A DNA stretch of 48,843 nt. Source: Myxococcales bacterium (GTDB lineage Bacteria; Myxococcota_A; Bradymonadia; Bradymonadales; Bradymonadaceae). Positions within the stretch are counted from its first letter, which is position 1. The number at the start of each line of letters is the position of its first letter. Positions 34,027 through 43,965 of the stretch are shown piece by piece. Position numbers and translations under genes: made by a program. The notes beneath the pieces were generated by a model. The model saw only the letters and a program-made list of their open reading frames with translations, did no database searches and was not told where the DNA came from. The stretch lies in assembly GCA_007135085.1 (NCBI GenBank), contig SLJM01000305.1, positions 1-48,843 of the forward strand. Direction: 5' to 3'.

Positions 34027-36579
34027 TTGGACCGACCACTATTATTTGGGAAATTCTGCCTGCTCGAGCGAGTGAGCATGGGAGGGATGGCCGAGGTCTT
34101 TCGGGCCAAGCCGCTGGGGGCCCCGGATCCCAATAAATATTTTGCGGTCAAACGAATCCTGCCCCACCTGGCCGAAGACGTGGAGTTTATCAAGATGTTC
34201 GTCGACGAGGCGCGCCTGACGGTGCAGCTTCGTCATCCGAATATCGTCCAGACCTACGAGCTGGGGCAGTTCCAGTCGAGCCATTATATCGCCATGGAGT
34301 TTATCGCCGGCAAGGATCTGCTGGCGTTCCAGAAGCTGGTTCGAAGGCAGAATACGGTCCTCGATATCGATATGGCCTGCCATATCATGCGCGAGGTCGC
34401 CCGGGGCATCGATCACGCCCACAAGGCCACCGACGAGCGGGGACAGCCCCTGGGGATTATCCACCGCGATATTTCTCCGCAAAACGTGCTGGTCAGTTGG
34501 GACGGAAAAGTGCGGGTCATCGACTTCGGGGTGGCCAAGGCGGCATCGCAGAGTTCGAAGACCCAGGCCGGGGTCCTTAAGGGCAAATTCGGCTATATGA
34601 GTCCCGAGCAGGTCAAGGCCAAGAATATCGATCATCGGAGCGATATTTTTTCGATGGGCACTCTGTTCTGGGAGCTCATCACGAATCGACGGCTGTTCAA
34701 GGCGGGCAATCAATACGAGACGATGATGATGATCGGCGATCCCGACATCGATCCGCCGTCGTTGATGAATCCGGCCATCCCCTCCGAAATCGACGCCATC
34801 TGTATGAAAGCGCTGGCCGAGGACAGAGACCAGCGCTATCAGACGGCCGGAGAGTTTGCCGACGCTCTCCACGGCTATCTGATGAGCCAGAAGCCGCCGT
34901 ATCACCGCTCTCAGTTGACGACCTGGCTGCGCAGCGCGTTTCGGGAAGATTTTGAAGAGGAAAAGGAAAAGCGCGAGGAATTCCGGGCCATCAATTCCGC
35001 CGACGACGTGCGGCGATATCTGGCGGGGACGCTGGGCCAGGGCGGTCCCGACCCGGACCAGGCCACGGAGGATGCCACCCAGATCTGGGACGTGGACGAG
35101 GCGCCCGATACCAACGTGGATATCGACGCCTTCGTGTCAAATCACACCGTGGTGGCCGCCGGAGGGCTCGATCTGTCGGATTACGAGGAGTTTGCTGACG
35201 CTCCCGACACGATCGACGAGACGCAGGACGTGGTGGAGTCACGGATCGAAGCCGTGACTGGCCAGCCTATCGAGGTGCTTCGCGACTCGGTGCGCGATGA
35301 ATCCTACGAGGAAGCCACCGTGGTGGCCGGCCCGTCGAGCGTCATGCCAACCCATCGCCCTGGCGGCCCGCCGCAGGTCAGGGGCCCCCAGAAGCGAATC
35401 AGCGCCAACGACCAGGACACGGGCTCCGGGGAATTTCCCACGATCAGTCCCGCGGCGCTCACTGCAGCGCCCACACCTCCCCAGGGAGTGCAAGCGCTCA
35501 AGGCTTCCGACGATTTGCCGACTCCCGTGCCGGTCGGCGCCAGCCCGAAGGGGCCGTCTTTTGCCGACCGCCTCAGAGGGGCGACGGGGGGGACGCGAAA
35601 TCGGATTATTCTCGCCGCCGCCGCTCTGATGACCGTCGGGAGTTTGGCGACGGCTTCGATCTTCGTCCTCGGCGGCGACGATGGCCAGGAAGAGGTGGTC
35701 GACATCGCCCCGGGGCGCCTGCTCGTGGAGGTGACTCCGCCATCGAATCTCGAGATCTACCTCAGCGGAGAGTGGGTCGGTGATGAGGCACCGCTTCGCC
35801 TGGACGACCTTCAGCCCGGCACCTATCGCGTCGAAATCGATCATCCCGATCATCCGGCGTGGAGCAGGGAGGTCGAGGTGGGGGCCACGGAGGTGGCTGT
35901 GCTCGACGCCGATCTGGCCGGCCCTGGGACCCTGGTCATCTCATGGGAGCAGAACCCGGAAGATGTCCTCCTCTTCGTCAATGGTCAGCCCCTTGAGGGG
36001 CCCGGAAACGGGGAAGCGGTGTCCGTAGATCTGGCCCGCGGCAAGCATCTGGTTGAGGCCTTTGCTGACGACATGCGGCCCCTGCGTAAAACGGTGAACA
36101 TCGAGGCGGAACAACAGACCGTCTATGAGCTGACGTGGACTCCCGTGGACGAGCTGGTGCTTCTGGGAGAGGAAAATCTGACGGTCGTGCTCGACGGGCG
36201 GACCATTGGAGAGCTGCCGCTGACCCTGGAGGGGCTGAGCCGTCATCGAGTCTATGCCCTCAAAATTGGCGATGTGGAACGGGTGTTGGGATTTCCGGAG
36301 TTGGGCCATCAGACCATTGAATTCGAGCAATTCGAGCAATTCGAAGCCCGCGATGAAGACGATTATGGTGGAGTCCTCATCGAATTCGACGACGGCCAGC
36401 CCTGGGAATTGGTCATCGACGACGTAGCCACGGGAATGGTCACCCCCTTTACTGGCGAGGTGGAACTGCCCCTGGCAAAGGGGTGGCGAGTCGTGGGATT
36501 CCAACGGGGCGACGAGCGCCACGACTATCGGGTCCGCGTCTTCGCCGGCGAGACCACGCGGCTCAGACCTTCGATGTGA
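34027..36579 (+). CDS. Ser/Thr protein kinase with transmembrane helix and PEGA-like domains
   Basis: The 850-residue kinase starts at TTG; no ATG or GTG is in frame upstream, and GAGGG sits six bases before it. The catalytic domain (about 6-290) has SMGGMAEVFRA, Lys42 in FAVKRI, HRDISPQN (146-153) and DFG 166-168, the myxobacterial-type variant. A long acidic, Ser/Pro-rich juxtamembrane region spans 300-525. A transmembrane helix is near 526-553. The extracytoplasmic part (about 558-850) begins with a PEGA-like repeat (LLVEVTPPSNLEIYLSGEWVG) and has two or three further beta-rich repeats (LVISWEQNPEDVLLFVNGQPL). It may sense envelope state. A promoter lies upstream and the sigma54 activator is convergent downstream. 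Confidence 0.9.
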   Translation: MDRPLLFGKFCLLERVSMGGMAEVFRAKPLGAPDPNKYFAVKRILPHLAEDVEFIKMFVDEARLTVQLRHPNIVQTYELGQFQSSHYIAMEFIAGKDLLAFQKLVRRQNTVLDIDMACHIMREVARGIDHAHKATDERGQPLGIIHRDISPQNVLVSWDGKVRVIDFGVAKAASQSSKTQAGVLKGKFGYMSPEQVKAKNIDHRSDIFSMGTLFWELITNRRLFKAGNQYETMMMIGDPDIDPPSLMNPAIPSEIDAICMKALAEDRDQRYQTAGEFADALHGYLMSQKPPYHRSQLTTWLRSAFREDFEEEKEKREEFRAINSADDVRRYLAGTLGQGGPDPDQATEDATQIWDVDEAPDTNVDIDAFVSNHTVVAAGGLDLSDYEEFADAPDTIDETQDVVESRIEAVTGQPIEVLRDSVRDESYEEATVVAGPSSVMPTHRPGGPPQVRGPQKRISANDQDTGSGEFPTISPAALTAAPTPPQGVQALKASDDLPTPVPVGASPKGPSFADRLRGATGGTRNRIILAAAALMTVGSLATASIFVLGGDDGQEEVVDIAPGRLLVEVTPPSNLEIYLSGEWVGDEAPLRLDDLQPGTYRVEIDHPDHPAWSREVEVGATEVAVLDADLAGPGTLVISWEQNPEDVLLFVNGQPLEGPGNGEAVSVDLARGKHLVEAFADDMRPLRKTVNIEAEQQTVYELTWTPVDELVLLGEENLTVVLDGRTIGELPLTLEGLSRHRVYALKIGDVERVLGFPELGHQTIEFEQFEQFEARDEDDYGGVLIEFDDGQPWELVIDDVATGMVTPFTGEVELPLAKGWRVVGFQRGDERHDYRVRVFAGETTRLRPSM

Positions 36580-36626
36580 ACAGGGCGGGTATCGGCCGGG
36601 GGCTCAACGGTTATGTCTCGGTGGGC

Positions 36627-38066
36627 TCAGCAATATTCATCGGCGTCGATACCGTATTTGCTCATCAATTTTCTGAAATATTTGCGGTCAATATCGGCTT
36701 CCCGGGCGGCCTGGCTGATATTGCCCCCGTGGCGCCCCAGAAGCTCGGAGATATAATCGCGCTCGAAGGTGGAGATCCACTTTTCTTTGGCCTCTTTGAA
36801 TGGTTCTTCCTGGAGCTGTCTGCGCGAGGGCACTTCCGACCACTGGGCGGCTGATTCGTCGGCGTAGAGCCCCTGGCTCAGGCCGTTGGCGCTGGTGATA
36901 TAGTCGGGCAGATCCTGGCGCTGGAGGATCTCTGATTCGGCGAAGGAGCAGGCCCGCTCGACCACGTTGGCCAGCTCGCGCACGTTGCCGGGCCAATCGT
37001 AGGCGCATAATGCATTGAGGGCGTCTTCGGCCACGCCCTGGAGGCGCCGGTGGCCGTCGACGTTTTTGTTGCAGGCCATGGTGTCTAAGAAATGTTCGAT
37101 AAGCAGGGGGATGTCTTCCGCCCGCTGTTTGAGAGGAGGCAAAAAGAGGCGCACCACGCTGAGGCGGTAGAAGAGATCTTCTCGAAAGCGCCCCTCCTTG
37201 ACCTCTTCTTCGAGGCTGCGGTTGGTGGCGGCCACGACGCGCACATCGATGGGGATCGGCTCATTGGAGCCCACACGCCGAACCTCTCGTTGTTCGAGAA
37301 CACGCAGCAATTTGGGTTGGAGGTCCAGGGATAATTCGCCGAGCTCGTCGAGGAAGATCGTGCCCCCCTGGGCCATCTCGAACAACCCCTTTCGGGTCAT
37401 GATGGCGCCGGTGAAGCTGCCCTTTTCGTGGCCGAAGAGCTCGCTTTCGATGAGGCTTTCGGGCACGGCGCCACAATCAAAGACGATAAAGGGTTTGTCG
37501 CTTCGGGGACTCATCTGGTGGATGGTCTGAGCGACCACTTCTTTTCCAGTGCCCGTCTGTCCTTCGATGACCACAGTGGCCGAGGTGGGGGCGATCTTTT
37601 CGAGGATGTCGAAGATCTCGCGCATTTTGACCGAGCGACCGACAATATTGCCCAGACGCTGGGCTTTACTGGGCTCGACGGGGACCTCTTCGTCGATCGG
37701 CGAAAAGCGGATATCCGTATTGCCCACGCAGACGATCATATTGGTCGACAAATAGGCTTCGCGAATGCGAACACCGTTGATATGGGTGCCGTTGGTACTG
37801 TCCAGATCGACGAGCACGTAGGTGTCGTCCTCCTGAACGATTCGACAATGATAACGGCTGACCGTATCGTCTTCGAGGATCACGTCGTTGTCGTCGAGGG
37901 CGCCGATTTTGATGACGTTCTGATCAAAGATCAGCTCCCGCTCCCGTTCAGTGCCGGGATGGACGACCACACGGGCGCGCCTGATATGAACGGTCTTGGG
38001 CGCGCCGTCGAGATAGGCGATCTTGGTCTGTTGTGATTGGTCAGAATACGGCTCGTGAGGCGCCAT
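36627..38066 (-). CDS. FHA-domain sigma54-dependent transcriptional activator
   Basis: The 479-residue enhancer-binding protein has an N-terminal FHA domain (about 42-117), with SRYH and [10 protein letters not shown], which binds phospho-Thr. The AAA+ domain (about 140-375) has Walker A GQTGTGKE (169-176), the sigma54 contact loop GSFTGA (216-221, Ser for the usual first Ala), Walker [10 protein letters not shown] and the R-finger region. A Fis-type helix-turn-helix is at the C-terminus ([20 protein letters not shown]). An FHA in place of a receiver implies control by a Ser/Thr kinase, and two such kinases flank it. ATG 38066 fits the domain start but has no Shine-Dalgarno; upstream in-frame codons to 38225 are unlike a real N-terminus. 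Confidence 0.92.
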   Translation of the reverse strand: MAPHEPYSDQSQQTKIAYLDGAPKTVHIRRARVVVHPGTERERELIFDQNVIKIGALDDNDVILEDDTVSRYHCRIVQEDDTYVLVDLDSTNGTHINGVRIREAYLSTNMIVCVGNTDIRFSPIDEEVPVEPSKAQRLGNIVGRSVKMREIFDILEKIAPTSATVVIEGQTGTGKEVVAQTIHQMSPRSDKPFIVFDCGAVPESLIESELFGHEKGSFTGAIMTRKGLFEMAQGGTIFLDELGELSLDLQPKLLRVLEQREVRRVGSNEPIPIDVRVVAATNRSLEEEVKEGRFREDLFYRLSVVRLFLPPLKQRAEDIPLLIEHFLDTMACNKNVDGHRRLQGVAEDALNALCAYDWPGNVRELANVVERACSFAESEILQRQDLPDYITSANGLSQGLYADESAAQWSEVPSRRQLQEEPFKEAKEKWISTFERDYISELLGRHGGNISQAAREADIDRKYFRKLMSKYGIDADEYC

Positions 38067-38267
38067 GAGGATTTGCCGTCGACGGAAATGACAGTTCGGC
38101 GCGCCCTGCGATGCGTCACGCACGGGCCAGGCGGAGGCGAGCAACAGCGAGCGCAACCGAAGCAAATTGAGAAGCCGTTCGAGCTTCCTGAAGTGGCGAG
38201 AATCAAAGGTGGTGGAACACCGCAAAATACGTCACAATGAGCGGCGCGCACCGAGCCCGAGTACGAA

Positions 38268-40643
38268 GTGAGCATGATAGAAAGCGTCGAAAAATTTGGC
38301 AAGTATAGGCTGGTCGAGCGACTCGCCGCCGGGGGGATGGCCGAGATCTTTAGAGCTACCGTCCGTGACCGCGATGGTCGGGAGCGGGTGGTGGCTATAA
38401 AGCGCCTGCATCGGCAATTTTCAGAGGATAATGAATTCGTCACCATGCTCAGTGACGAGGCTCGCCTGGCGGTCCAACTAAAGCATCGAAATATCGGGGA
38501 GGTCTTCGATCTGGGCTGCATCGACGGTCAATATTTTATCGTCATGGAGTTCATCGACGGATTGGACTTGCATGAGTTGACCAATCTGGCCAGGAGTCAA
38601 AACCGTCGGGTGCCGCTGGAGGCGATCGTTTACGTGGTGAGCCGTGTGGCCGGAGCGCTGCACTACGCCCATACCAAGCGGGGCCGTGACGGGCGCTCGC
38701 TGGAAGTGGTTCATCGCGACGTATCGCCTCAGAATATGATGGTCAGTATCGACGGGGCGGTCAAATTGGTGGATTTCGGCATCGCCAAAGCTCGAATGCG
38801 GGCCCAACATACGCGGGCGGGGATCATCAAGGGCAAATTCTATTATATGAGCCCCGAGCAGGCCCACGGAAATCGTATCGATGCCCGCACCGACGTCTAT
38901 GCGCTGGGGATGGTCCTCTACGAGGTGCTCACCGGAGAACACCCTTTCGAGCGGGTGCCCGACGCCGAGCTGCTCCGGGCGGTGCGGACCGCTGATTATC
39001 TACCGATCCGTCAGATCCTGCCCGATCTGCCGCAGACGCTGGTCTCGATCGTCGACCGCGCGCTGGCCCGCCGGGCCGATCTTCGCTACCAGAGCGCTCG
39101 CGAATTGGAATACGACCTCAATCGATTCGCCAAGCGCGAATTGCCCGCCTTCGGACCTCGTGAGCTGGCGACCTGGGTGCGAAAATATACGGATAAACAT
39201 CTTCCAGAGAAGACGCGGGCCGCCGATTTCGAGGCCATGGACTCCGATCTCTATTCGGCATCCGAGCATAGCGTCATCTTCGAGGCTGGGGCCAACGCCG
39301 GCGGGGAGCCCGACGATTTCGAAGAAGATGAGACCCAGGTCTTCGTGCGCGCCGGCGCTGACGATTATGAGGCGGAACATACGGAGATGTTGAGCTGGGA
39401 TGGAGAGGGTGGCGACAGCGATGAGCCTGTCGGGCAGGCCAGGGCGGTATCCGGCGGGGAGCGCGATTTTTCCGATGAGCTTCGGGACGAAGTACAGAGG
39501 GCGGCGATGAAAGCCGAGGAGCCGCCGCTGTCGTCGGCGCCGCCCTTGATCAGTCCACCTGATGAGGGTGTCGATCCCTATGGGCGTCGACAGACCGAGC
39601 AGATCCACCGACGCCTATTGACCGCCGTATTTCAGCGGGTCGATCATCTTTTTAGGCGCCGCCCCCATCTGGTGGGCGGTGTCCTGGCAGCGCTGGCGGT
39701 GGTGATTCTGGGCCTTTCGGCCTGGTTGGTCTGGGGGCCCGACGGGGAGGAAGAGGAGGACTGGCACGTCAGTATTGCCCAAAATGAAGGAGAGCTGGAG
39801 CCCGCCGAGGTGGCCGTGGAGCTGTCGGTGTCGACCCAGCCGGCGAACGCCCGAATTTATCTAGACGGACAATTTGCAGGCTATACTCCGGAGTTATTAC
39901 CGGGGCTGGAGGTGGGCGATAGTTATGTGCTTCGCTTCGAACGCGATGGGTACGACCCAAAAGAATTAGATATTCTGGCCGAGTCCGAGATGACACCTCT
40001 CGTGGTTCGATTGGAGCCACTGGGCGGTATTTTACGAGTTGAAAGCGAGCCTGAGGGTGCACAGATCTTCGTCGACGGCGAATTGGAGGGAGAGGCGCCG
40101 GTGACGATTATGGGGCTGGACAGGGAGATGATTCATCGTGTGGAGGCTCGGTTTGGCGATCAGGAAGAGCAGAGCCAGGACGTGGAGTGGGATCGCGATG
40201 ACGATCGGATTCGAGAATTGGCCTTCGAATTTGAGGTCCAGGAGCAGCCGGCCCCAACTCGGCGGGCCCGACGATCGAGCAGGCGATCGTCGTCGGGAAC
40301 TGCTTCGGCTCCCAGGCGGCCCAGGGGGTCGCAGGGCAGTGAAATTACTGCCCCTGGTTCGGCCGACCAGTCGAGCGGCGATGAGTCCGGTGGATCCATC
40401 GATATCTGGGGAATCGCCGCCGAAGAACAGCAGGGTCGACTCAACGTGCGGGTCGACGCAGGTGAGGGACATATTTACGTCAACGGTAAATTAGTTAAGG
40501 ATGATACCGTCCTGGTGGGGCACTCTCTGGATGCCGGCAGGCATACGGTGAGGGTTTATTATCCCTCTCTGGATCGGCACTCCGAGACGCGGACTGTCCA
40601 GGTGCGGCCTGGGGAGACGTCGACGGTGCGCTTTTCCCCTTGA
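38268..40643 (+). CDS. Ser/Thr protein kinase with transmembrane helix and three PEGA repeats
   Basis: The 791-residue kinase starts at GTG 38268 (ATG 38274 possible). Its catalytic domain (about 10-280) has AAGGMAEIFRA, Lys45 in VVAIKRL, HRDVSPQN (149-156) and DFG 169-171. An acidic linker spans 300-460 and one transmembrane helix lies near 468-491 (GVLAALAVVILGLSAWLVWG). The outer region has PEGA repeats at about 516-585 (ARIYLDGQFAGYTPELL), 586-645 (GGILRVESEPEGAQIFVDGE) and, after an Arg/Ser-rich stretch, 723-791 (LNVRVDAGEGHIYVNGKLV). PEGA domains are thought to bind surface layers or peptidoglycan-associated ligands. It is divergent from the FHA-sigma54 gene over a 201-base gap, so it is a likely upstream kinase. 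Confidence 0.92.
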   Translation: MSMIESVEKFGKYRLVERLAAGGMAEIFRATVRDRDGRERVVAIKRLHRQFSEDNEFVTMLSDEARLAVQLKHRNIGEVFDLGCIDGQYFIVMEFIDGLDLHELTNLARSQNRRVPLEAIVYVVSRVAGALHYAHTKRGRDGRSLEVVHRDVSPQNMMVSIDGAVKLVDFGIAKARMRAQHTRAGIIKGKFYYMSPEQAHGNRIDARTDVYALGMVLYEVLTGEHPFERVPDAELLRAVRTADYLPIRQILPDLPQTLVSIVDRALARRADLRYQSARELEYDLNRFAKRELPAFGPRELATWVRKYTDKHLPEKTRAADFEAMDSDLYSASEHSVIFEAGANAGGEPDDFEEDETQVFVRAGADDYEAEHTEMLSWDGEGGDSDEPVGQARAVSGGERDFSDELRDEVQRAAMKAEEPPLSSAPPLISPPDEGVDPYGRRQTEQIHRRLLTAVFQRVDHLFRRRPHLVGGVLAALAVVILGLSAWLVWGPDGEEEEDWHVSIAQNEGELEPAEVAVELSVSTQPANARIYLDGQFAGYTPELLPGLEVGDSYVLRFERDGYDPKELDILAESEMTPLVVRLEPLGGILRVESEPEGAQIFVDGELEGEAPVTIMGLDREMIHRVEARFGDQEEQSQDVEWDRDDDRIRELAFEFEVQEQPAPTRRARRSSRRSSSGTASAPRRPRGSQGSEITAPGSADQSSGDESGGSIDIWGIAAEEQQGRLNVRVDAGEGHIYVNGKLVKDDTVLVGHSLDAGRHTVRVYYPSLDRHSETRTVQVRPGETSTVRFSP

Positions 40644-40703
40644 GGTGACGGCGCAAACAGGACTCAATAATACTACGACAGGCGCATTGCGAGGAGCATA
40701 CAA

Positions 40704-41315
40704 ATGGGCGATTCAGAGCAATTAAAGGCGGCGGAGATAAGAAGCGGTCGTGAACGGCGAAGTTCGGTTCGCGTTCGGAGCCGGCTGCCCTGCGCGGTGG
40801 AGCCGATGACCAGAGAAGAGATTCCCGATCTGGAGGCCCATATCCTCGATCTGGCGGTCATGGAGTCTGAAGGGGTGATGCACGACGCTGTCGATTGGCG
40901 CGATCACGCCGAAGATCTGAGCCCGGAGATGGTCTACGTCCTCAACGAGTTGCGGGCCTTGCGCCAGCAGGTCGGTGAGATCCAACGTCTGGTCGAGCGC
41001 TATAATGAGATCGAGCTGAAGCGACGATGGATCGAGATCAACGATCAGGGCCTGTGGATCTCCACCGACGAGAGTGACCATCCCTGGCAGAACGGGCAAT
41101 TTGCATCGGTCCATATCCAGATACCGAGCATTCAGACCCCCGAGGTCGTCGCTATCGGCCGAGTGATTCGTATCGACGATGATGGCGAGCGCGACGGGAC
41201 GGCCTTTGAGTTTTGCAATATATCTCAATCACATAAGCAGGCCATTTCGCGCTATGCTTTGCGCCGAGAACGCCAGATGGCTCGAAGTGTGAGGCTCGAC
41301 GTCAATTTTGGATGA
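40704..41315 (+). CDS. PilZ-like domain protein
   Basis: The 203-residue protein is cytosolic. Residues 14-32 contain a basic start (SGRERRSSVRVRSRLPCAV), like the RxxxR motif of PilZ domains. Residues 40-105 form a helical, coiled-coil-like insertion (LNELRALRQQVGEIQRLVERY). Residues 108-195 form a beta-rich half (WIEINDQGLWISTDESDHPW, then VVAIGRVIRIDDDGERDGTAFEFCNI) ending in a helix with KQAISRYALRRERQMARS. The split layout is unusual; c-di-GMP binding is plausible but the second motif (NDQGLWI in place of D/NxSxxG) is degenerate. GAGGAG precedes ATG 40704. It follows the PEGA kinase by 60 bases in the same direction. Confidence 0.7.
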   Translation: MGDSEQLKAAEIRSGRERRSSVRVRSRLPCAVEPMTREEIPDLEAHILDLAVMESEGVMHDAVDWRDHAEDLSPEMVYVLNELRALRQQVGEIQRLVERYNEIELKRRWIEINDQGLWISTDESDHPWQNGQFASVHIQIPSIQTPEVVAIGRVIRIDDDGERDGTAFEFCNISQSHKQAISRYALRRERQMARSVRLDVNFG

Positions 41316-41433
41316 CGGACCACTCCTGTTATCATCTGTGGGCGATATTCGAATGCTGTCGACATGAATCCCGGCGATGACCACAACCGCGGTCGTCGCA
41401 GAAGGGGTTCGAGATTTTGATAAGGCTATGAAA

Positions 41434-43935
41434 ATGATTGCAAATCCCTCGCCATATCTGCTTCGAATGCTCATGTTTTCGGCGTTGTCAGCGATGATCC
41501 TCGCCGGGTGCGGACGGACGGCGCTGGAGTCGCCATGTGAAGTGGACGACGACTGCCCCGACGGGATGGAGTGCATCGACGGTTGGTGCGCCGGTGACCC
41601 AGATCAGAGTGACGTCGGTTTCGACGCCGACGGCGGCGATGAGTTGTGCACCAGCGATCTGGACTGCGGTGACGGCACATGCCGCGACGGTGACGACGGT
41701 TGCGTCGGCGACATCTGCAATCTGGATACTGGCCAATGTGAGGAGGGGCCCTGTGAGCCCAATTGCGGGGATGGCGAATTGCAGATGGGCTGCCAATGCG
41801 TCTCCGAGGTCTGTGAGGTCAACGCCGATTGTGGCGATCAGGTCTGCGACGGTGGGCAATGTCGCCCCTGTGTGAGCAGCGCCGATTGCAGCAGTGACGG
41901 AACCCTGGTCTGTTCCGGAGGGCAGTGCATGCCCGGGGCTGAATGCCTCGATGATGACGATTGCCGTCCCTACGAGGAATGCGGCCCGGATAATACGTGC
42001 GTCCAACGTCCGGAATGCACGTTCAACGATGATTGCGGGGTCGATGAACAATGCATCGCCGGCACCTGTACCTATACGCCGGAATGTGAATCCGACGATG
42101 ATTGCAGTTCGCAGGCCGAATGCGTGGGTGGGTATTGTGAGACGGCGATGTGCCGCGGAAATGATGAGTGCCTCGATGGTGAATTATGCGACGCCGGCGA
42201 GTGTGTCACCCCGCCAGTGGCGCTGTCCTGCGAAGTGGTGACCGGCTCTCAGACCATGGTGCCAAATCAGAGTATCTACTTGCAGGCCTTTGCCTATGAC
42301 GCCCAGGGTAATGGGGTGGCCGCCACCTTTAATTGGGAATCTTCGGATCCGGCGGTTGGCGAGATTGTTGGAAACGAACTTCAGGCGGGAAGCATGCCGG
42401 GCACGACGACGGTGACCGCCATATTGGCAGGCGGCGATCCCGTGGCTTGCTCGGGAGCACCGGAGTTTACGAATCTCGGTCTGGCCACCGCTGACGAGTT
42501 GCGGGTGCGGGTCATCCATATGGAGACCGGTCAACCCATTGAAGACGCCGAGGTGTTCGTCGGCGATACGCCGGTGCTCACCAATGGTTCCGGGGTCGCT
42601 GAATTTGCAGATCCCGATCCGGGCCAGCCCTACAATGTCAGCGTCTTCCACGGCGACTATAATTACCTGACCGTCAAAGGGGTCAGCGCCAGGGATATTC
42701 GGCTTCCCATCTCGCCGCGATCGGGTTCTGGTCCGGTGGCGGGATTTACGGGCCATTTCAATGATTCAGCGATTCATACCGACGGCGATATCTCCCTTGG
42801 TCTGGCCGGGGCCAGCCTGGCCGGCGACCTGCTCGACGTGAACTTGGAGCGACTTCTGGGAGATCCATTCCACACCGAATTTGGCATCCCGGGAATGGGC
42901 AGCGAGACCGTTCCCCTGCCGGGAGGGCTGGTGGCCCACGGTCAGGTCTTCAATATCGTAATCGAGGGCAAGCAGCGCTATTTCGCACAGGCCGCAGGCG
43001 GCCCACGCCTGGCCTGGGGATTGGCCGGGGAGATTCCCTTCTCGGACCTGATGGGAATCTTCACCGATCCCCCCGATAATTTTACGTCGGCCATCGGTGA
43101 TTTTCTGCCCCTATTCAGTCGCTTCGATCACGCTCAGCAGCCCCAGGTTTTTCAGGCCTTGCCACGAGTGCTCGACGTCAATGACATCAATAATAACGGC
43201 GACACCAGTGAGTGGCTGCCCGATTACGAGAACTTTCCCGAGATCGATTTGATGCCCTCCGTGCGCCAGCAATTGAGCACCCATATTCATATCTCCAGTC
43301 TGCCCGAGCTGGGCGGAGAGCAGTCGGAGGTGGCCATCCTCCTCGGTGGAGTGCGTCTGGAGGATGTGGGGCTTGTGCCGCTGGGCATCAGCGGCACTAC
43401 CGCTACCGACGAGGATCCCCAGCCGGAGTCACGAACGCTCTATATGGCGCCACCCTACGGATCGGCCGTGGGAGGCCGGTATACGGTGATGGCAATTTCT
43501 ATCGGCGCCGGCGCAGGTGATGGGGGCTTCGGCGGCGATTTCTCGGTGGCATTGTGGAATAGCCAATCTCTGCCGAGCTCGATCTCGCTGGGGACGTTCC
43601 CAGATTCATCTACAGGGGCTATCGCGGATGCCACGCGTACCATCAGTGTCGACGCCACGGCGGGACCGGTCTTCAGGGTCCGTATGGTGGGGGCCAACCG
43701 AAGCTGGGATGTCTGGTCGCTGGGGCCGGACGGGGTCGATGGAGAGTTTTCTCATGATATCACCATTCCCACCGCTCCGGTGGGATGGAACGATCTGTTC
43801 ACGGGTGACACATCGATCTTGGTGGACGCCGTGCGGACTTCGGTGAGTATCGATGACCTGGTCCGATCGACGGGCGTGGGCCTACACCGGGCCGGGCTGG
43901 TCACGACCAGCTTTAATAGGACGACCTTTCGTTGA
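41434..43935 (+). CDS. large Cys-rich surface lipoprotein with Ig-like and carboxypeptidase-regulatory-like domains
   Basis: The protein is about 833 residues. ATG 41434 (AAGG eight bases upstream) gives a lipoprotein signal (LRMLMFSALSAMILAGC). Residues 30-265 are a run of short disulfide modules of the C-x4-DC-x(4,6)-C-x(3,5)-C type (CEVDDDCPDGMECIDGWC, and CTFNDDCGVDEQCIAGTC). Residues 270-355 look like a bacterial Ig-like domain (VALSCEVVTGSQTMVPNQSI). Residues 355-430 look like a carboxypeptidase-regulatory-like beta-sandwich (VRVIHMETGQPIEDAEVFVG). The last 400 or so residues are a large beta-rich region not recognised. It is probably a surface adhesin or envelope scaffold. The next gene follows after 30 bases. 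Confidence 0.8.
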   Translation: MIANPSPYLLRMLMFSALSAMILAGCGRTALESPCEVDDDCPDGMECIDGWCAGDPDQSDVGFDADGGDELCTSDLDCGDGTCRDGDDGCVGDICNLDTGQCEEGPCEPNCGDGELQMGCQCVSEVCEVNADCGDQVCDGGQCRPCVSSADCSSDGTLVCSGGQCMPGAECLDDDDCRPYEECGPDNTCVQRPECTFNDDCGVDEQCIAGTCTYTPECESDDDCSSQAECVGGYCETAMCRGNDECLDGELCDAGECVTPPVALSCEVVTGSQTMVPNQSIYLQAFAYDAQGNGVAATFNWESSDPAVGEIVGNELQAGSMPGTTTVTAILAGGDPVACSGAPEFTNLGLATADELRVRVIHMETGQPIEDAEVFVGDTPVLTNGSGVAEFADPDPGQPYNVSVFHGDYNYLTVKGVSARDIRLPISPRSGSGPVAGFTGHFNDSAIHTDGDISLGLAGASLAGDLLDVNLERLLGDPFHTEFGIPGMGSETVPLPGGLVAHGQVFNIVIEGKQRYFAQAAGGPRLAWGLAGEIPFSDLMGIFTDPPDNFTSAIGDFLPLFSRFDHAQQPQVFQALPRVLDVNDINNNGDTSEWLPDYENFPEIDLMPSVRQQLSTHIHISSLPELGGEQSEVAILLGGVRLEDVGLVPLGISGTTATDEDPQPESRTLYMAPPYGSAVGGRYTVMAISIGAGAGDGGFGGDFSVALWNSQSLPSSISLGTFPDSSTGAIADATRTISVDATAGPVFRVRMVGANRSWDVWSLGPDGVDGEFSHDITIPTAPVGWNDLFTGDTSILVDAVRTSVSIDDLVRSTGVGLHRAGLVTTSFNRTTFR

Positions 43936-43937
43936 TC

Positions 43938-43959
43938 CCCACCGGGTAGCTGCGGTGGG
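43938..43959 (+). promoter_or_regulatory. hairpin covering the ribosome site of the sulfatase-like gene
   Basis: CCCACCG and CGGTGGG form a perfect 7-bp stem with an 8-base loop. The right arm contains the GGTGGG ribosome-binding stretch six bases before ATG 43966. In the intergenic RNA this could hide the site until upstream translation opens it. Confidence 0.35.
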
Positions 43960-43965
43960 CGTAAC

